Assembly (NCBI RefSeq): GCF_030546645.1
Contig: NZ_JAUOTO010000011.1
Location: 147,896-211,895 of the forward strand
Source of the DNA: Flavitalea plasmicola
GTDB taxonomy: Bacteria; Bacteroidota; Bacteroidia; Chitinophagales; Chitinophagaceae
Length of the DNA: 64,000 nt
Direction of reading: 5' to 3'
Below, one piece after another: positions 25,827 through 35,052 of this stretch. The first letter of the stretch is position 1; each line of letters begins with the position of its first letter. Below the pieces are notes generated by a model. That model had not been told where the DNA came from and did not search any database. It saw only the letters and a program-made list of their open reading frames with translations. The translations under genes were made by a program, and so were the position numbers.

Positions 25827-26462
25827 CTATCTTGATATTTGATAGTGGCGGGAGATATACTGCGTCAGCGCTGAAAGATCACTGAAATGTTCACCGGGCA
25901 GATGGACGCCAAAACAGGTCAGGCCGGCAGCTGTAGCTGATCGCATACCGCTGGGCGTGTCTTCTATAGCAATACAATACGATTTATCGACATACAGCAG
26001 TTCCACCGCCCGCTGATAGGGCTCAGGGTGCGGTTTGACATGCCTGACATCATCTCTTGTAACAATATGCTTAAACCTCTCTTCCAACCCTATCCGCGAC
26101 AATATCACACGTACCTCACCTTTTGAGCTGGACGTCACCAGCACCATAGGCAGACCTGCAAAAAAGTCAAGCGTCTCCAGCGCATAAGGCATCAGCCTGA
26201 TCTCTTCATCCCGAAAGGTCTGCAACATCATGGCCTCTCTTTTAGCCACCATTTCTTCCAGCGAAACATCCAGCCGAAAGACATCTATCAGTTTCTGCGC
26301 ATTCGTCGCCAGGGCCACACCCGCGTATTGCTTCATATACGTGTCGTGATCCAGGTGCTGCCCATAATGCCCGATCAGCGCATTCCAGCAATTGTAATGG
26401 CTTATCTCGGAGTCGATGAGGGTGCCGTCCAGGTCGAAAAGTATAGCTTTTAATGTTTGCAT
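25827..26462 (-). CDS. HAD-superfamily phosphatase (beta-phosphoglucomutase-like)
   Basis: The 211-residue protein has motif I FDLDGTLIDSE with the nucleophile D10 and D12, motif II in LVTSSSKGEV, and the acidic motif III/IV IAIEDTPSGMRSA. The cap is the helical C1 type of the beta-phosphoglucomutase/phosphatase group. It may dephosphorylate or isomerise a sugar phosphate. The start lies 21 bases past the AraC-type regulator stop, and the gene is inside the same minus-strand run as the sugar-use genes. Confidence 0.85.
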   Translation of the reverse strand: MQTLKAILFDLDGTLIDSEISHYNCWNALIGHYGQHLDHDTYMKQYAGVALATNAQKLIDVFRLDVSLEEMVAKREAMMLQTFRDEEIRLMPYALETLDFFAGLPMVLVTSSSKGEVRVILSRIGLEERFKHIVTRDDVRHVKPHPEPYQRAVELLYVDKSYCIAIEDTPSGMRSATAAGLTCFGVHLPGEHFSDLSALTQYISRHYQISR

Positions 26463-26483
26463 GCTTGGTGCGCCTTGCTGAAT

Positions 26484-27353
26484 TTAATGAACCTTGCTCA
26501 CCAAAAAATGTCGCTGATACTCCATCGGCGTTTTGCCTTTGATAGCCTTGAACTTACGATTGAAATAGGAGACATTGTTGAAACCCGCTTCCCCGCTGAT
26601 CTGCGAGATGCCCATATTATTACCTTGCAGCAGCTTGCACGCATAGCCGATGCGGAAGTCGATGAGAAATTCCGACAGGGTCTTGCGGGTGAATTTTTTA
26701 AAGTATCGGCAGAAGGCGGAAGGAGAGAGATAGGCGATAGCCGCCACTTCATCTAAAGTAAGATCTCTTTTAAAATTTTGCACGATATAGTCATATACTT
26801 TGTTCATCCGGGAGCTTTCCTCATCGGAGACAGACGTATTGGTAAAGCCGGGACTGGACAAAAGAAAATAGTCGTGTGACATGGACAGGGTATGCAGGAT
26901 CTGCAACACCTCGATGATCGTCTCCGCCGGCGTCATGGAGGGCAGATCGATGATCTTCTTCATCAGCATCTCTCTTGTCTCTCCCGTAAAGCAGATGCCG
27001 CGGGTGGATTTATCCAGTAGCTCTCTGATCTTCTGAAAGGGCTTCCTGTCGAAAAAACTCATGCCTAGGAAATTCTCATGGAACTGGATCACGACCTGGC
27101 TGACGGCGTCCTTGCTGCTAAGAAGACCTTTTGAATGAAATTTATGAGGCAGGTTCGAGCCGAACATACATAGATCCACCGCATTGAAATTGGTGATGCT
27201 GTCGCCGACAAATCGCTGGCCGCTGCTCTCGAGGATGAGGATGATCTCATATTCCGGGTGGAAATGAAAGGGAAAATCATTGTGCTCAAAGCTTTCTTCC
27301 TTGACCACCAGTAGATTGTCGGGGCTTACGATGTTTTCACGGAAAATTCTCAT
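26484..27353 (-). CDS. AraC-family transcriptional regulator
   Basis: The 289-residue protein has an N-terminal cupin-like ligand domain (FPFHFHPEYEIILI) and a C-terminal double helix-turn-helix of about 100 residues ending in GFNNVSYFNRKFKAIKGKTPMEY. It likely responds to a sugar and controls the surrounding genes. It sits between SusD and the HAD gene in the same direction, so it may regulate its own operon. Regulators of this cupin type are common beside sugar-use genes in Bacteroidota, instead of hybrid two-component regulators or SusR. The binding site is unknown. Confidence 0.88.
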   Translation of the reverse strand: MRIFRENIVSPDNLLVVKEESFEHNDFPFHFHPEYEIILILESSGQRFVGDSITNFNAVDLCMFGSNLPHKFHSKGLLSSKDAVSQVVIQFHENFLGMSFFDRKPFQKIRELLDKSTRGICFTGETREMLMKKIIDLPSMTPAETIIEVLQILHTLSMSHDYFLLSSPGFTNTSVSDEESSRMNKVYDYIVQNFKRDLTLDEVAAIAYLSPSAFCRYFKKFTRKTLSEFLIDFRIGYACKLLQGNNMGISQISGEAGFNNVSYFNRKFKAIKGKTPMEYQRHFLVSKVH

Positions 27354-27376
27354 ACTGGCACTAAATTAAGCAAATT

Positions 27377-27547
27377 CTATAAATGCGCAGCCCTTCCCAG
27401 GTAGTTATTGGCTTTCTCTTGCTGAACCAATGCAGCCGCCAGTTTCCCCTCTATACTGTAAAACGTAGGATCCAGAAAAGGCAGCAGGATGGCCAGCCCT
27501 TTGAAGAGACGCATCCTGCTGCTGCATATACGAGGTGGACGGGTCAT
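27377..27547 (-). CDS. 56-residue ORF overlapping the SusD stop
   Basis: Its ATG overlaps the SusD stop codon (ATGA), the arrangement seen in translationally coupled genes, and it ends 23 bases before the AraC-type gene. The product is 56 residues with a basic start and a mixed, protein-like second half (LFKGLAILLPFLDPTFYSIE then GKLAAALVQQEKANNYLGRA). It may be a small coupled protein, or the remnant C-terminus of a gene that once followed susD. No family is recognised. Confidence 0.4.
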   Translation of the reverse strand: MTRPPRICSSRMRLFKGLAILLPFLDPTFYSIEGKLAAALVQQEKANNYLGRAAHL

Positions 27548-29154
27548 TTATAGCCGTCATTTTGATCCAGGTTCGGGTTGGAATTCAACGCCGCCTGCGG
27601 GATGGGGAAGATCGTGCGATAGTCGCCATTGGGCTTATGCGACAGCCAGCTTTTTTTGGTGAACACGCCAAATCGGATGTCATCCCTTCTGCGTTGGGCC
27701 TCCCAGGGGAACTCATAGCCCAGCTCGTCCAGCATGCCGCCGAATTGGACAGCCGACTGATCGCCCGGATCGACGATGTTATAATTCTCGACATACCCGT
27801 AGTGATACTTGCTGTTGCCCTGGAGCTGCGCTCCCGTCACCGTTGCCTTTGCTGGATCGGCAAAAGCCCTGTTACGCACATTCGTCACGATCGCCGCGGC
27901 ATCGTCTGCATGCCCCGTGCGTAGCAAACACTCTGCCTTCATCATCATCACCTGGGCAAGACGGAAAAAAGGAAAGTCGTTGCTCAGATCGGCTAGCGCG
28001 CCGGTCTTTACCTCGAACTTATTCATCCGGTAACCTTCCGTCTCGCTGGTGAAGAGGCCGTCGGGCAGGTGATTCACAAAGTTCAGCGGTTGCCCGTTTT
28101 TGTCATAAGAACCCTTCAACGGCGTCACGCCGTCAGACTTGAACTGCGGGCCCATCAGCCAGGTATCGCCCAGTCGATGGTCGTCACTGCTATAAGTGTC
28201 GATGAACTGGGGAATACCCTGCGCGGAGCCGGAACCCCACGGCGTGGCCTGCATATTATATTTATCTTTCATCGCGCCATGCCACGAGTACATCTCCACA
28301 AAGAAGCCCTGCCCCTGGTTCTCATCGAAGGGGACGGCAAAAATGATCTCGCTGGAATTCTCATTCTGGGTCTTGAAGATATCCTTATAGGCGCCTTCCA
28401 GGTGATAACCCGGAGAGCCCAGTATGTCATTACATTGCGCGAGACATTCCTGCCATTTGGCCTGACCCGTATAAACCTCCGCGTTTAGATAGATATTGGC
28501 GAGCAAGGCCTTGGCCGCCCATTTGTTGAATCTGCCGTACATGAGCTTATCCGTGTTCTCGCTCAGACTGGGCAGCGCATCATTGATATCCTTTACAATA
28601 AAGTCATAGATCTCCTGCCGCTTGGCGGTGGAAGGAAGTTCCGTAGCAGTCGAATTGACCAGGGGGGCATTGCCAAAATTGTCGCAGATCTGCCAGTAAT
28701 AGAAAGCACGAAGCACTTTCATCTCGCCGATAAGACCTTCCTTTGTCGTTCCGGCAGCCGGCGGGATGACGTCTTTGTCCAGCTGATCCAATACCCTGTT
28801 ACAATTGGTGACACCGGCATACAGCTGCAGCCACATATTGATCATCTGCGGATTCTCGGAGTTCCAGGTGTGCAGATGGATCCGTTTATAGATGCCCGCA
28901 TCTTCCCAGCCCGATGAATTGGCTGGCATCACTAATTCGTCCGAGCTCGTCTCCTGCAACATATACCAGTTCGAATGGGAGAAGAGTCCGCGCAGATTGG
29001 CATAGGCGATACCCATGGCCGCATAAGCATCCGTGTATTTATAGGTTTGTGCGGACAGGTCGGAATAGGTGATCTCTTTGAGATCGCCCTTACAGCCGGG
29101 CAGGGTCACCGAGGCCAGCAGAAGAACAAGACATATATTTTTTATCGTAGACAT
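27544..29154 (-). CDS. RagB/SusD family glycan-binding lipoprotein
   Basis: The 536-residue protein has a lipoprotein signal with lipobox TLPGC (Cys about 20). The mature part shows the SusD plan of TPR-like helices (IYANLRGL-type first helices, ALLANIYLNAEVYTGQAKW) and a C-terminal FPIPQAALNSNPNLDQN, the classic SusD ending. It caps the SusC pore and binds the glycan outside the cell. The start at 29154 lies 10 bases after the SusC stop and places the lipobox correctly; the ATG at 29241 would add 29 residues inside susC. Its stop overlaps the next small ORF. Confidence 0.94.
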   Translation of the reverse strand: MSTIKNICLVLLLASVTLPGCKGDLKEITYSDLSAQTYKYTDAYAAMGIAYANLRGLFSHSNWYMLQETSSDELVMPANSSGWEDAGIYKRIHLHTWNSENPQMINMWLQLYAGVTNCNRVLDQLDKDVIPPAAGTTKEGLIGEMKVLRAFYYWQICDNFGNAPLVNSTATELPSTAKRQEIYDFIVKDINDALPSLSENTDKLMYGRFNKWAAKALLANIYLNAEVYTGQAKWQECLAQCNDILGSPGYHLEGAYKDIFKTQNENSSEIIFAVPFDENQGQGFFVEMYSWHGAMKDKYNMQATPWGSGSAQGIPQFIDTYSSDDHRLGDTWLMGPQFKSDGVTPLKGSYDKNGQPLNFVNHLPDGLFTSETEGYRMNKFEVKTGALADLSNDFPFFRLAQVMMMKAECLLRTGHADDAAAIVTNVRNRAFADPAKATVTGAQLQGNSKYHYGYVENYNIVDPGDQSAVQFGGMLDELGYEFPWEAQRRRDDIRFGVFTKKSWLSHKPNGDYRTIFPIPQAALNSNPNLDQNDGYK

Positions 29155-29164
29155 ATTATACAGT

Positions 29165-32119
29165 TTAGAAAGTAAAGAATCCACCCAGTGTATAGCTTGT
29201 GATGGCGGGATATCGGTTCCTGTTGTCCACACCCGGCGCAAGACCCAGGATGGACACTTCGGGATCGATGCCTTTATAGCCGGTGAAGGTCTTCAGGTTC
29301 GACGCCGACGCATATACACGCACGGTCTTTATATATTTAGTCTGAAGACGCAGGTTGTACCCCAGGGTGACATTATCGATCTTCCAGTAGCTGCCGTTCT
29401 CGATATAATAGCTGACATAGCTGACGGATTGATCATCGGCCAGGGGACGCTTGCCATAAACCTTGTCATAAGCGGTCTTCAGGAGGTTACCGCGGGTCAT
29501 CATGACGGGTGCGTCGTACCAGATTCGGGGCGTGTTCAGGATCTGGAAATCAAACGCACCGCGCATGGTGATGTTCAGATCGAAATTTTTGTACGACAGG
29601 CTATTGTTCCAGCTGAGATAATGCTTGGGTAGCCCGTTGCCGATGATCATCTTATCATCCGCCTGCGCCTGCACGATGGGTTTGGGTTTGCCATCCTTTC
29701 CCAGGATGATCCAATGGCCCTGGTCATCGATATCCACGCTTTTGAAGCCGTAAAAATTGCCGACGGGCAGGCCGATCTGTACCCGGCTGGTGGGCGTCTG
29801 GATGGGCTCAGCCAGGAAGCCCGCGTCGAAATAGCCACTGGCCAGCTGGAAATGCTTGTCGGAGAGGGAGAGGATCTTGTTGCTGTTGGTGGAATAGTTC
29901 ACCTGGGTATTCCAGGTAAGGTCCTTGCCCTGGATGACGGCAAAGTTCAGCTGAACCTCTACACCCTTGTTCTGCATGGAGGCGGCATTGGCCGTGATGT
30001 TGTTATACAGATAGGGAGGCGTGGATACAGGATAGTTGAAGAGAAGGTCGCTGGTGGTCCGTTTGTAATAATCCACCGTTGCCGTGAGCCTGTTGTTCAT
30101 AAAGCCGATGTCTACGCCGATATTCAGTTCCTTTTTCTTCTCCCAGCGAAGATCGGGATTGGCATTGCTGGACGGGTTGATGACCTGGATCCATTGACCG
30201 TTGATCAGCGTATAGGTATTGAAGTTGATCCTGTCAAGGGAGAGATAGGGAGTAGACGGCTCCGTCCCCGTAATGCCATAGCCTGCGCGGAATTTCAGGG
30301 AGCTGATAGTCTTAATGTCTATAAGAAAAGATTCCTGCTTGGCATTCCAGCCAATGGAGGCGGCGGGAAAGTTGCCGTATTTGTGGTTGCTACCGAATTT
30401 GGAAGAGCCTTCCCGCCGGATACTGGTCGCCAGCAGGTATTTATCCTGGAAGCTATAGTTTAATCTGAAGAAGTAACCCACCAGCTTGTTCTGGCTGCGA
30501 TAAGAGTTCTCCACACCCTGGCCGCGGCTCAATGCCCGGCCGGACTGCAATGAGTTATAAGAATAGTCATCCGTTGGGAAGTCATAGTTCTGCGCATAGA
30601 AGCTTTGGACGTCGTTTTGCCGCCAGCTGTAGCCGGCCAGACCAGTGACCGTATGATCGCCGATACTTCTTTTATAGTTGACGGTCGCTTCCAGCAGGTC
30701 TTCCACGCTGCGTTGAGCGCCTCTGGCGGCATAGCCATTCTTGCCGTCATGAAGCGTAGAGTAATTCTGCCTGGTCTCGGAGTAGCCGGCCAGGTTATTC
30801 AGCAGGTCACGTGACACCAGCAGCCTGATGTCCAGGTCCCTGATGGGCGTCAGCACGGCAGTACCGGAAGTGCGCAGATCGGTGTTCTGCTGCATCCCAT
30901 CCGAGGTGTATAGCAGGGACACGGGATTCGCATAATCCGTCTTGTCCGTATGCTCGGTAAAAGTCCCGTCAGGATTACGGACGGGTTGGGTGGGATTGAG
31001 ATAGATCGCATTGCGGTAGACATCACCTCTGAAGCCGCCGCCGTCAAACCCGAAATAGTTCTGCTCATAGCCATTGATATTGGCATTCAGCTTCAGCATC
31101 CCGTTGAACATGCTATGGTTGACCTCCAGTCGCGGATAGATGATCTTGTTGTTGCTCCGCTGCATGATGCCGTTGAGATTCCTGTAATTGATATTGACGA
31201 TGTAGTTGGTATTCTCGGATGAGCCGCGCAGGTCGAGATTGTATACCTGTGACAAGGGCTTTTGCATGACTTCTTTTAGCCAGTCCGTGCTGCCGCCGTA
31301 GTCAGTGGCGCCGGGCTTGCCTTGTTGTACGTATTGACGGTATTCGCTGGCGGAAAGGAAGTCAAGACGCTTGGTGATGCGTTGGGTAGTGAAGTAGGTA
31401 TTAAGATCCATTTTGGGAGCTGCGGAGCCTTTGGATTTGCGGGTAGTGATGAGGATGACCCCGTTGGTGCCCCTGGTACCGTAGATGGCGGCGGCGGACC
31501 CGTCTTTCAGCACGTCAATGGATTCGATGTCTTCCGGCGCGACGGATGTCAGCGTGCCGGGGACACCGTCGATGATGACAAGGGGAGTGGTGCTCGCATT
31601 CAGGGTGGCGATACCGCGGAGATTGACCTGGGCGGTCCCGGTGGGATTGCCGTCGGTGGTGACTACGGAGAGGCCCGCGACCTTCCCGCGGATCAGCTGG
31701 GCGGCGTCACCTGCGGCGCCTTTCACAAAATTCTCGGATTTTACGCTGGCCACGGCACTCGTGATCTCTCCTTGCCGCTGGGTGCCGTAACCCACTACGA
31801 TGACCTCATTCAGCCCCTTGGCTATTTCGGTCATGGTCACATCGATGGCTGTCTTGCCTTCCGTAAAGCTGACTTCCTGCGATGCATACCCGAGATTGGT
31901 AAAGATCAGCGTGCCGCTGCTTTGCGGAGATTTTACAGTGTAATGACCGTTGACGTCCGTGGTGGCACCGATGGAGCTGCCTTTCAGCATGATGCTGACG
32001 CCGGCCAGCGGATTGTTCCTGCTATCCGACACCTTACCGGTGATGGTTACGGGATCTGCTGTAGCAGCAGATGCCTGCAGGAAAAGGAGGATTGATAAAA
32101 AGCATGTCAAAATTTTCAT
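29165..32119 (-). CDS. SusC/RagA family TonB-linked outer-membrane transporter
   Basis: The 984-residue outer-membrane protein has a signal peptide (through about residue 20), a carboxypeptidase-regulatory-like domain (VTITGKVSDSRNNPLAGVSI), the plug with the SusC signature ITTRKSK-type stretch and NEVIVVGYGTQ, and a 22-stranded barrel ending in TLGGFFTF. The Phe at the C-terminus is usual for barrel assembly. It imports oligosaccharides together with SusD, whose gene starts 10 bases after its stop. It is short for the family, many SusC proteins being nearer 1,000-1,100 residues. Confidence 0.95.
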   Translation of the reverse strand: MKILTCFLSILLFLQASAATADPVTITGKVSDSRNNPLAGVSIMLKGSSIGATTDVNGHYTVKSPQSSGTLIFTNLGYASQEVSFTEGKTAIDVTMTEIAKGLNEVIVVGYGTQRQGEITSAVASVKSENFVKGAAGDAAQLIRGKVAGLSVVTTDGNPTGTAQVNLRGIATLNASTTPLVIIDGVPGTLTSVAPEDIESIDVLKDGSAAAIYGTRGTNGVILITTRKSKGSAAPKMDLNTYFTTQRITKRLDFLSASEYRQYVQQGKPGATDYGGSTDWLKEVMQKPLSQVYNLDLRGSSENTNYIVNINYRNLNGIMQRSNNKIIYPRLEVNHSMFNGMLKLNANINGYEQNYFGFDGGGFRGDVYRNAIYLNPTQPVRNPDGTFTEHTDKTDYANPVSLLYTSDGMQQNTDLRTSGTAVLTPIRDLDIRLLVSRDLLNNLAGYSETRQNYSTLHDGKNGYAARGAQRSVEDLLEATVNYKRSIGDHTVTGLAGYSWRQNDVQSFYAQNYDFPTDDYSYNSLQSGRALSRGQGVENSYRSQNKLVGYFFRLNYSFQDKYLLATSIRREGSSKFGSNHKYGNFPAASIGWNAKQESFLIDIKTISSLKFRAGYGITGTEPSTPYLSLDRINFNTYTLINGQWIQVINPSSNANPDLRWEKKKELNIGVDIGFMNNRLTATVDYYKRTTSDLLFNYPVSTPPYLYNNITANAASMQNKGVEVQLNFAVIQGKDLTWNTQVNYSTNSNKILSLSDKHFQLASGYFDAGFLAEPIQTPTSRVQIGLPVGNFYGFKSVDIDDQGHWIILGKDGKPKPIVQAQADDKMIIGNGLPKHYLSWNNSLSYKNFDLNITMRGAFDFQILNTPRIWYDAPVMMTRGNLLKTAYDKVYGKRPLADDQSVSYVSYYIENGSYWKIDNVTLGYNLRLQTKYIKTVRVYASASNLKTFTGYKGIDPEVSILGLAPGVDNRNRYPAITSYTLGGFFTF

Positions 32120-32211
32120 ACATTTTGGTTGTTTAACTGATGCAATCGTTTACAATGTTAGCCGGTGGAATAGGGCAATAGATTGCCCGGGGCGAGTCTT
32201 ACACAACACCC

Positions 32212-32232
32212 GAAGCCTTCGAAGAAGGCTTC
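32212..32232. repeat. Inverted repeat between the GH127 and susC genes
   Basis: A perfect 9-bp inverted repeat (GAAGCCTTC, loop GAA, GAAGGCTTC) lies 17 bases past the GH127 stop. No T run follows on the minus strand, so it is not a clear terminator. It might shape the mRNA between GH127 and susC, or bind a regulator. Confidence 0.4.
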
Positions 32233-32248
32233 CATACATCATGAATAT

Positions 32249-34282
32249 CTATCTTGGTTTCTCCGGAAGCCAGACCTGGTACGCAGCGCCCGCCTGGCGG
32301 TTGCCCAGCGCATAAAAGGGAATAGCTGTAAAACTTTTAGACTGACCTGCATCATCGACGCCCACACCGCTGACCACGTTGACGCCGTTGAGCAGCTGCG
32401 CCTTATACTGTACCTTCAATTGGGTGCCGGGACGGATGTGCAGACGCGCCAGTGCCGGATTGTCGATGGCTTCCAACCCGTATATCACCGGGCCCGCGGC
32501 GATCGCCATCTTGCCTTTCAGCGTTGCGATGGAGTCGGAAGGACTGATCAGCCGGGGCTGGACAGGAAGATTAAGCTCGATGATGTCTCCTTTTTTCCAG
32601 GTGCGGCGGATGACGGCGTATCCTTTTTCGGGCGCAACTGCGATGGATTTGCCATTCACTTTTAAAGTGGCAGCGCCTTCTACACGCCCTTTATACAACC
32701 CAAAAGGGTTTTCCTTTCCCTGTGCCCAGCCTGGAATACGTACGTGTACCGCAAACTCACCAGCCCGTGCCGGATCCACCTCGATCTTTGTGCGGCCTTT
32801 CCATGGATATTCCGTGAATTGCCTGAGCTGGAGATCCGAACCTTTCATGGTGATGGCTGCTTCGCTGCCGATGAACAGGTTGACATACACGCCGTCGTCA
32901 TCATAGGCATAGATGAATTGGGGCAGGGCGCCGGCCAGCTTCAGGATCATGGGAGGGCAGCAAGGACAGTCGTGCCATTGCCAGCGGCGATGGTCGTTGG
33001 CGATCAAGGGATTTTCATAGAAGTAGCGGTGTCCATCCAGCGAAACGCCGGAGAGAAAGTTGTTGTAGGCCACTCTTTCGAATTCGTCCATGTATCGGCC
33101 GTCGGCTTCCAGCTCCAGCATCCTTTCGCTAAAAAAGCCCGCTCCGATGGAGGCGCAGGTCTCCAGGTAGGCAGATTCCGGCAGGAAGAAGTCGGCACCA
33201 AAACGTTCGCCATCGGCGATAGCGCCCTCACCACCTGTGATGAACATGCGCTTGCCGATCATATTGTCCCAGTAGCGATTGGCCGTCTGGCGGTAGGCCG
33301 GATCGCCCGTCTCCACAGCCGTAGCCGTCACACCGGTGGCCAGCAGGGTTGCGCGGACCGCATGACCTTCGATGCTGGGTTGCTGTAATACGGGCATATG
33401 ATCCTGGTTGTAGGAACTGTCGCTCTTCCGGGCATGGCTGCCATCGGCCTCTCCATAATTGCCTCGTTCTTCGACCCAGAATTTCGCCATAGCAAGATAG
33501 TCCTGTTCGTGGACGGCGACGCCCAGCTTGTTCTTCAACGCCGGCTGATCCCTGAAAAGCTGGTAAAGCTTCAGCATACACTCTTCCGGACCGCCATGAC
33601 CCGGAATGACATTGAGCTTCGGAGCCGGTCCGATCACCGTACAGATGTAGTTGCTGAGCCTGACGGCAACTTCCAGGAGGCGGGTCTTACCCGTAGCCTT
33701 GTAATAGTGGACGGCGGCTTCTATCAGCATGCCCGAGTTGTAGATATCGTGCTGCCATTTGTCGTCCCCGCCATTGGTGCCCCAGCGTTGACGGCTGCGC
33801 ATGAGAGTGGTATAGGTGTTGATATAGCCGTCGGGGTCCGCGGCCTGGGCGGCGGCGATCCTTTCGACATAGCCGTCGATCCTGCGCGCCAGCGCGGAGT
33901 CGGGATTTTCCATCAGCAGGTCGGCAGCACCGCGAAGCGTCTCATATACCAGCCCGTCATACCAGGGCGGCCCGTCATGCTGGCCGATGTCCTTTTTACC
34001 CTGCGCTACCAGGTCGAAGTTGAGGAAGGCATTGCGGGTACGGCCCCATCTGGCCTTTTCAGCGATGATGTCCGGGCGGTCCGGCTCATACTTGCCTTCC
34101 AGCTTGTCCAGGACGTCGTACACCGTCTCCGTGCTCCAGGTCTTCAGCCGGGGACTCCAGAAGGCATCATCGACGCGAACCTGTCGCAGATCCAGTGGAC
34201 GGAGGCTTTGCGACCGGCCCGAATACGAAAAAAGAAGGGATACAACACACAACAGGGCAATACAACGTTTACAAATGGTCAT
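32249..34282 (-). CDS. GH127 beta-L-arabinofuranosidase
   Basis: The 677-residue protein has a signal peptide (about 1-24) and the GH127 (DUF1680) fold: an (alpha/alpha)6 barrel with the zinc/thiol site. LETCAS provides E374 and C376, and WHDCPCC provides C439, C441 and C442. In HypBA1 from Bifidobacterium longum (658 residues) the matching Glu338, Cys340, Cys417 and Cys418 bind zinc and the Cys417 is the nucleophile. It should release L-arabinose from beta-L-arabinofuranosyl groups such as those on plant hydroxyproline glycoproteins. Acting outside the inner membrane, it fits the SusC/SusD pair downstream. GH146 relatives are similar, so family assignment is firm but linkage is inferred. Confidence 0.9.
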   Translation of the reverse strand: MTICKRCIALLCVVSLLFSYSGRSQSLRPLDLRQVRVDDAFWSPRLKTWSTETVYDVLDKLEGKYEPDRPDIIAEKARWGRTRNAFLNFDLVAQGKKDIGQHDGPPWYDGLVYETLRGAADLLMENPDSALARRIDGYVERIAAAQAADPDGYINTYTTLMRSRQRWGTNGGDDKWQHDIYNSGMLIEAAVHYYKATGKTRLLEVAVRLSNYICTVIGPAPKLNVIPGHGGPEECMLKLYQLFRDQPALKNKLGVAVHEQDYLAMAKFWVEERGNYGEADGSHARKSDSSYNQDHMPVLQQPSIEGHAVRATLLATGVTATAVETGDPAYRQTANRYWDNMIGKRMFITGGEGAIADGERFGADFFLPESAYLETCASIGAGFFSERMLELEADGRYMDEFERVAYNNFLSGVSLDGHRYFYENPLIANDHRRWQWHDCPCCPPMILKLAGALPQFIYAYDDDGVYVNLFIGSEAAITMKGSDLQLRQFTEYPWKGRTKIEVDPARAGEFAVHVRIPGWAQGKENPFGLYKGRVEGAATLKVNGKSIAVAPEKGYAVIRRTWKKGDIIELNLPVQPRLISPSDSIATLKGKMAIAAGPVIYGLEAIDNPALARLHIRPGTQLKVQYKAQLLNGVNVVSGVGVDDAGQSKSFTAIPFYALGNRQAGAAYQVWLPEKPR

Positions 34283-34520
34283 AAGTAGTTCTTGGTTTGT
34301 GTTAACAATAGAGGATAAGGGTAATATCTAACAGGGAGGTAGGAGTGGCAGCCATTGGTATGCAAGTTGGGGCGAAACTGCAACGCCTTTTTGCACGATC
34401 TTGCCCTTTTCTGACACTCTCTTGATAAAAATAGTGCAAGGGCGGCTGGGATGGTTTTTCTCTGGGTATTCTTACAATCATATGAAACTTATCATTTGGC
34501 CATGATGCCATTTGGGACCC

Positions 34521-34895
34521 CTATTTGTCGATCTGCTCGAAGGTATCGGCACCCGTACTCATAGCCTGCCACCAACTAAGTTTCGTTTTCTGAGGCAGCT
34601 CCCCTTCGGCACCGGGATGTATGGCGGAATCAGTCACTACGTACCACAACGTTTCCAATTTGCCATCGCGCAACAGACCTGTGTATGTAACCAACATGTT
34701 ACCTGCGGGTGTCATACTGCCTCCGGAAATCCCAATGCAATCTCCCTGACACATGCCTGAAACATCAACCTCCTGACCGTAAAACGCACTGTCTTTCAAT
34801 GCTGTTCTAAATTTTCCCGCTATCTTGTGGTTCGATTCACAAGTGATCTCGATGATGGATCCGTATTGGTTTCTCCATTTTCCTAACCAGCTCAT
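34521..34895 (-). CDS. Avidin/streptavidin-family protein, divergent, no signal peptide
   Basis: The 124-residue protein lines up with streptavidin without gaps in the key parts. GKWRNQYGSIIEI matches GTWYNQLGSTFIV, GKFRTALK matches GTYESAVG, W84 matches Trp108, and WWQAMSTGADTFEQI matches the last strand with W109 (Trp120) and D117 (Asp128). The biotin-pocket residues N9 and S13 are kept. Changed are Tyr43 to F29, Ser45 to T31, Trp92 to Y71, Ser88 and Thr90 to M67 and V69, and Trp79 seems absent. Cys at 19, 49 and 53 is unusual. With no signal peptide it is probably cytoplasmic, unlike known avidins. Ligand is uncertain. Confidence 0.78.
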   Translation of the reverse strand: MSWLGKWRNQYGSIIEITCESNHKIAGKFRTALKDSAFYGQEVDVSGMCQGDCIGISGGSMTPAGNMLVTYTGLLRDGKLETLWYVVTDSAIHPGAEGELPQKTKLSWWQAMSTGADTFEQIDK

Positions 34896-35052
34896 AAAAA
34901 AAGCATTTTTTTTAAAATGATAAGCGCATTATCCTTTTACCCGTTACCCGCTTCAAAAAACGTTCCATTGATCTGGGTAGGTCGAGGCAGCCGAAAAACG
35001 AAATTAACCATCACCCATTATTGATGCCACGCTGTACGAGCGAAATTATTTA

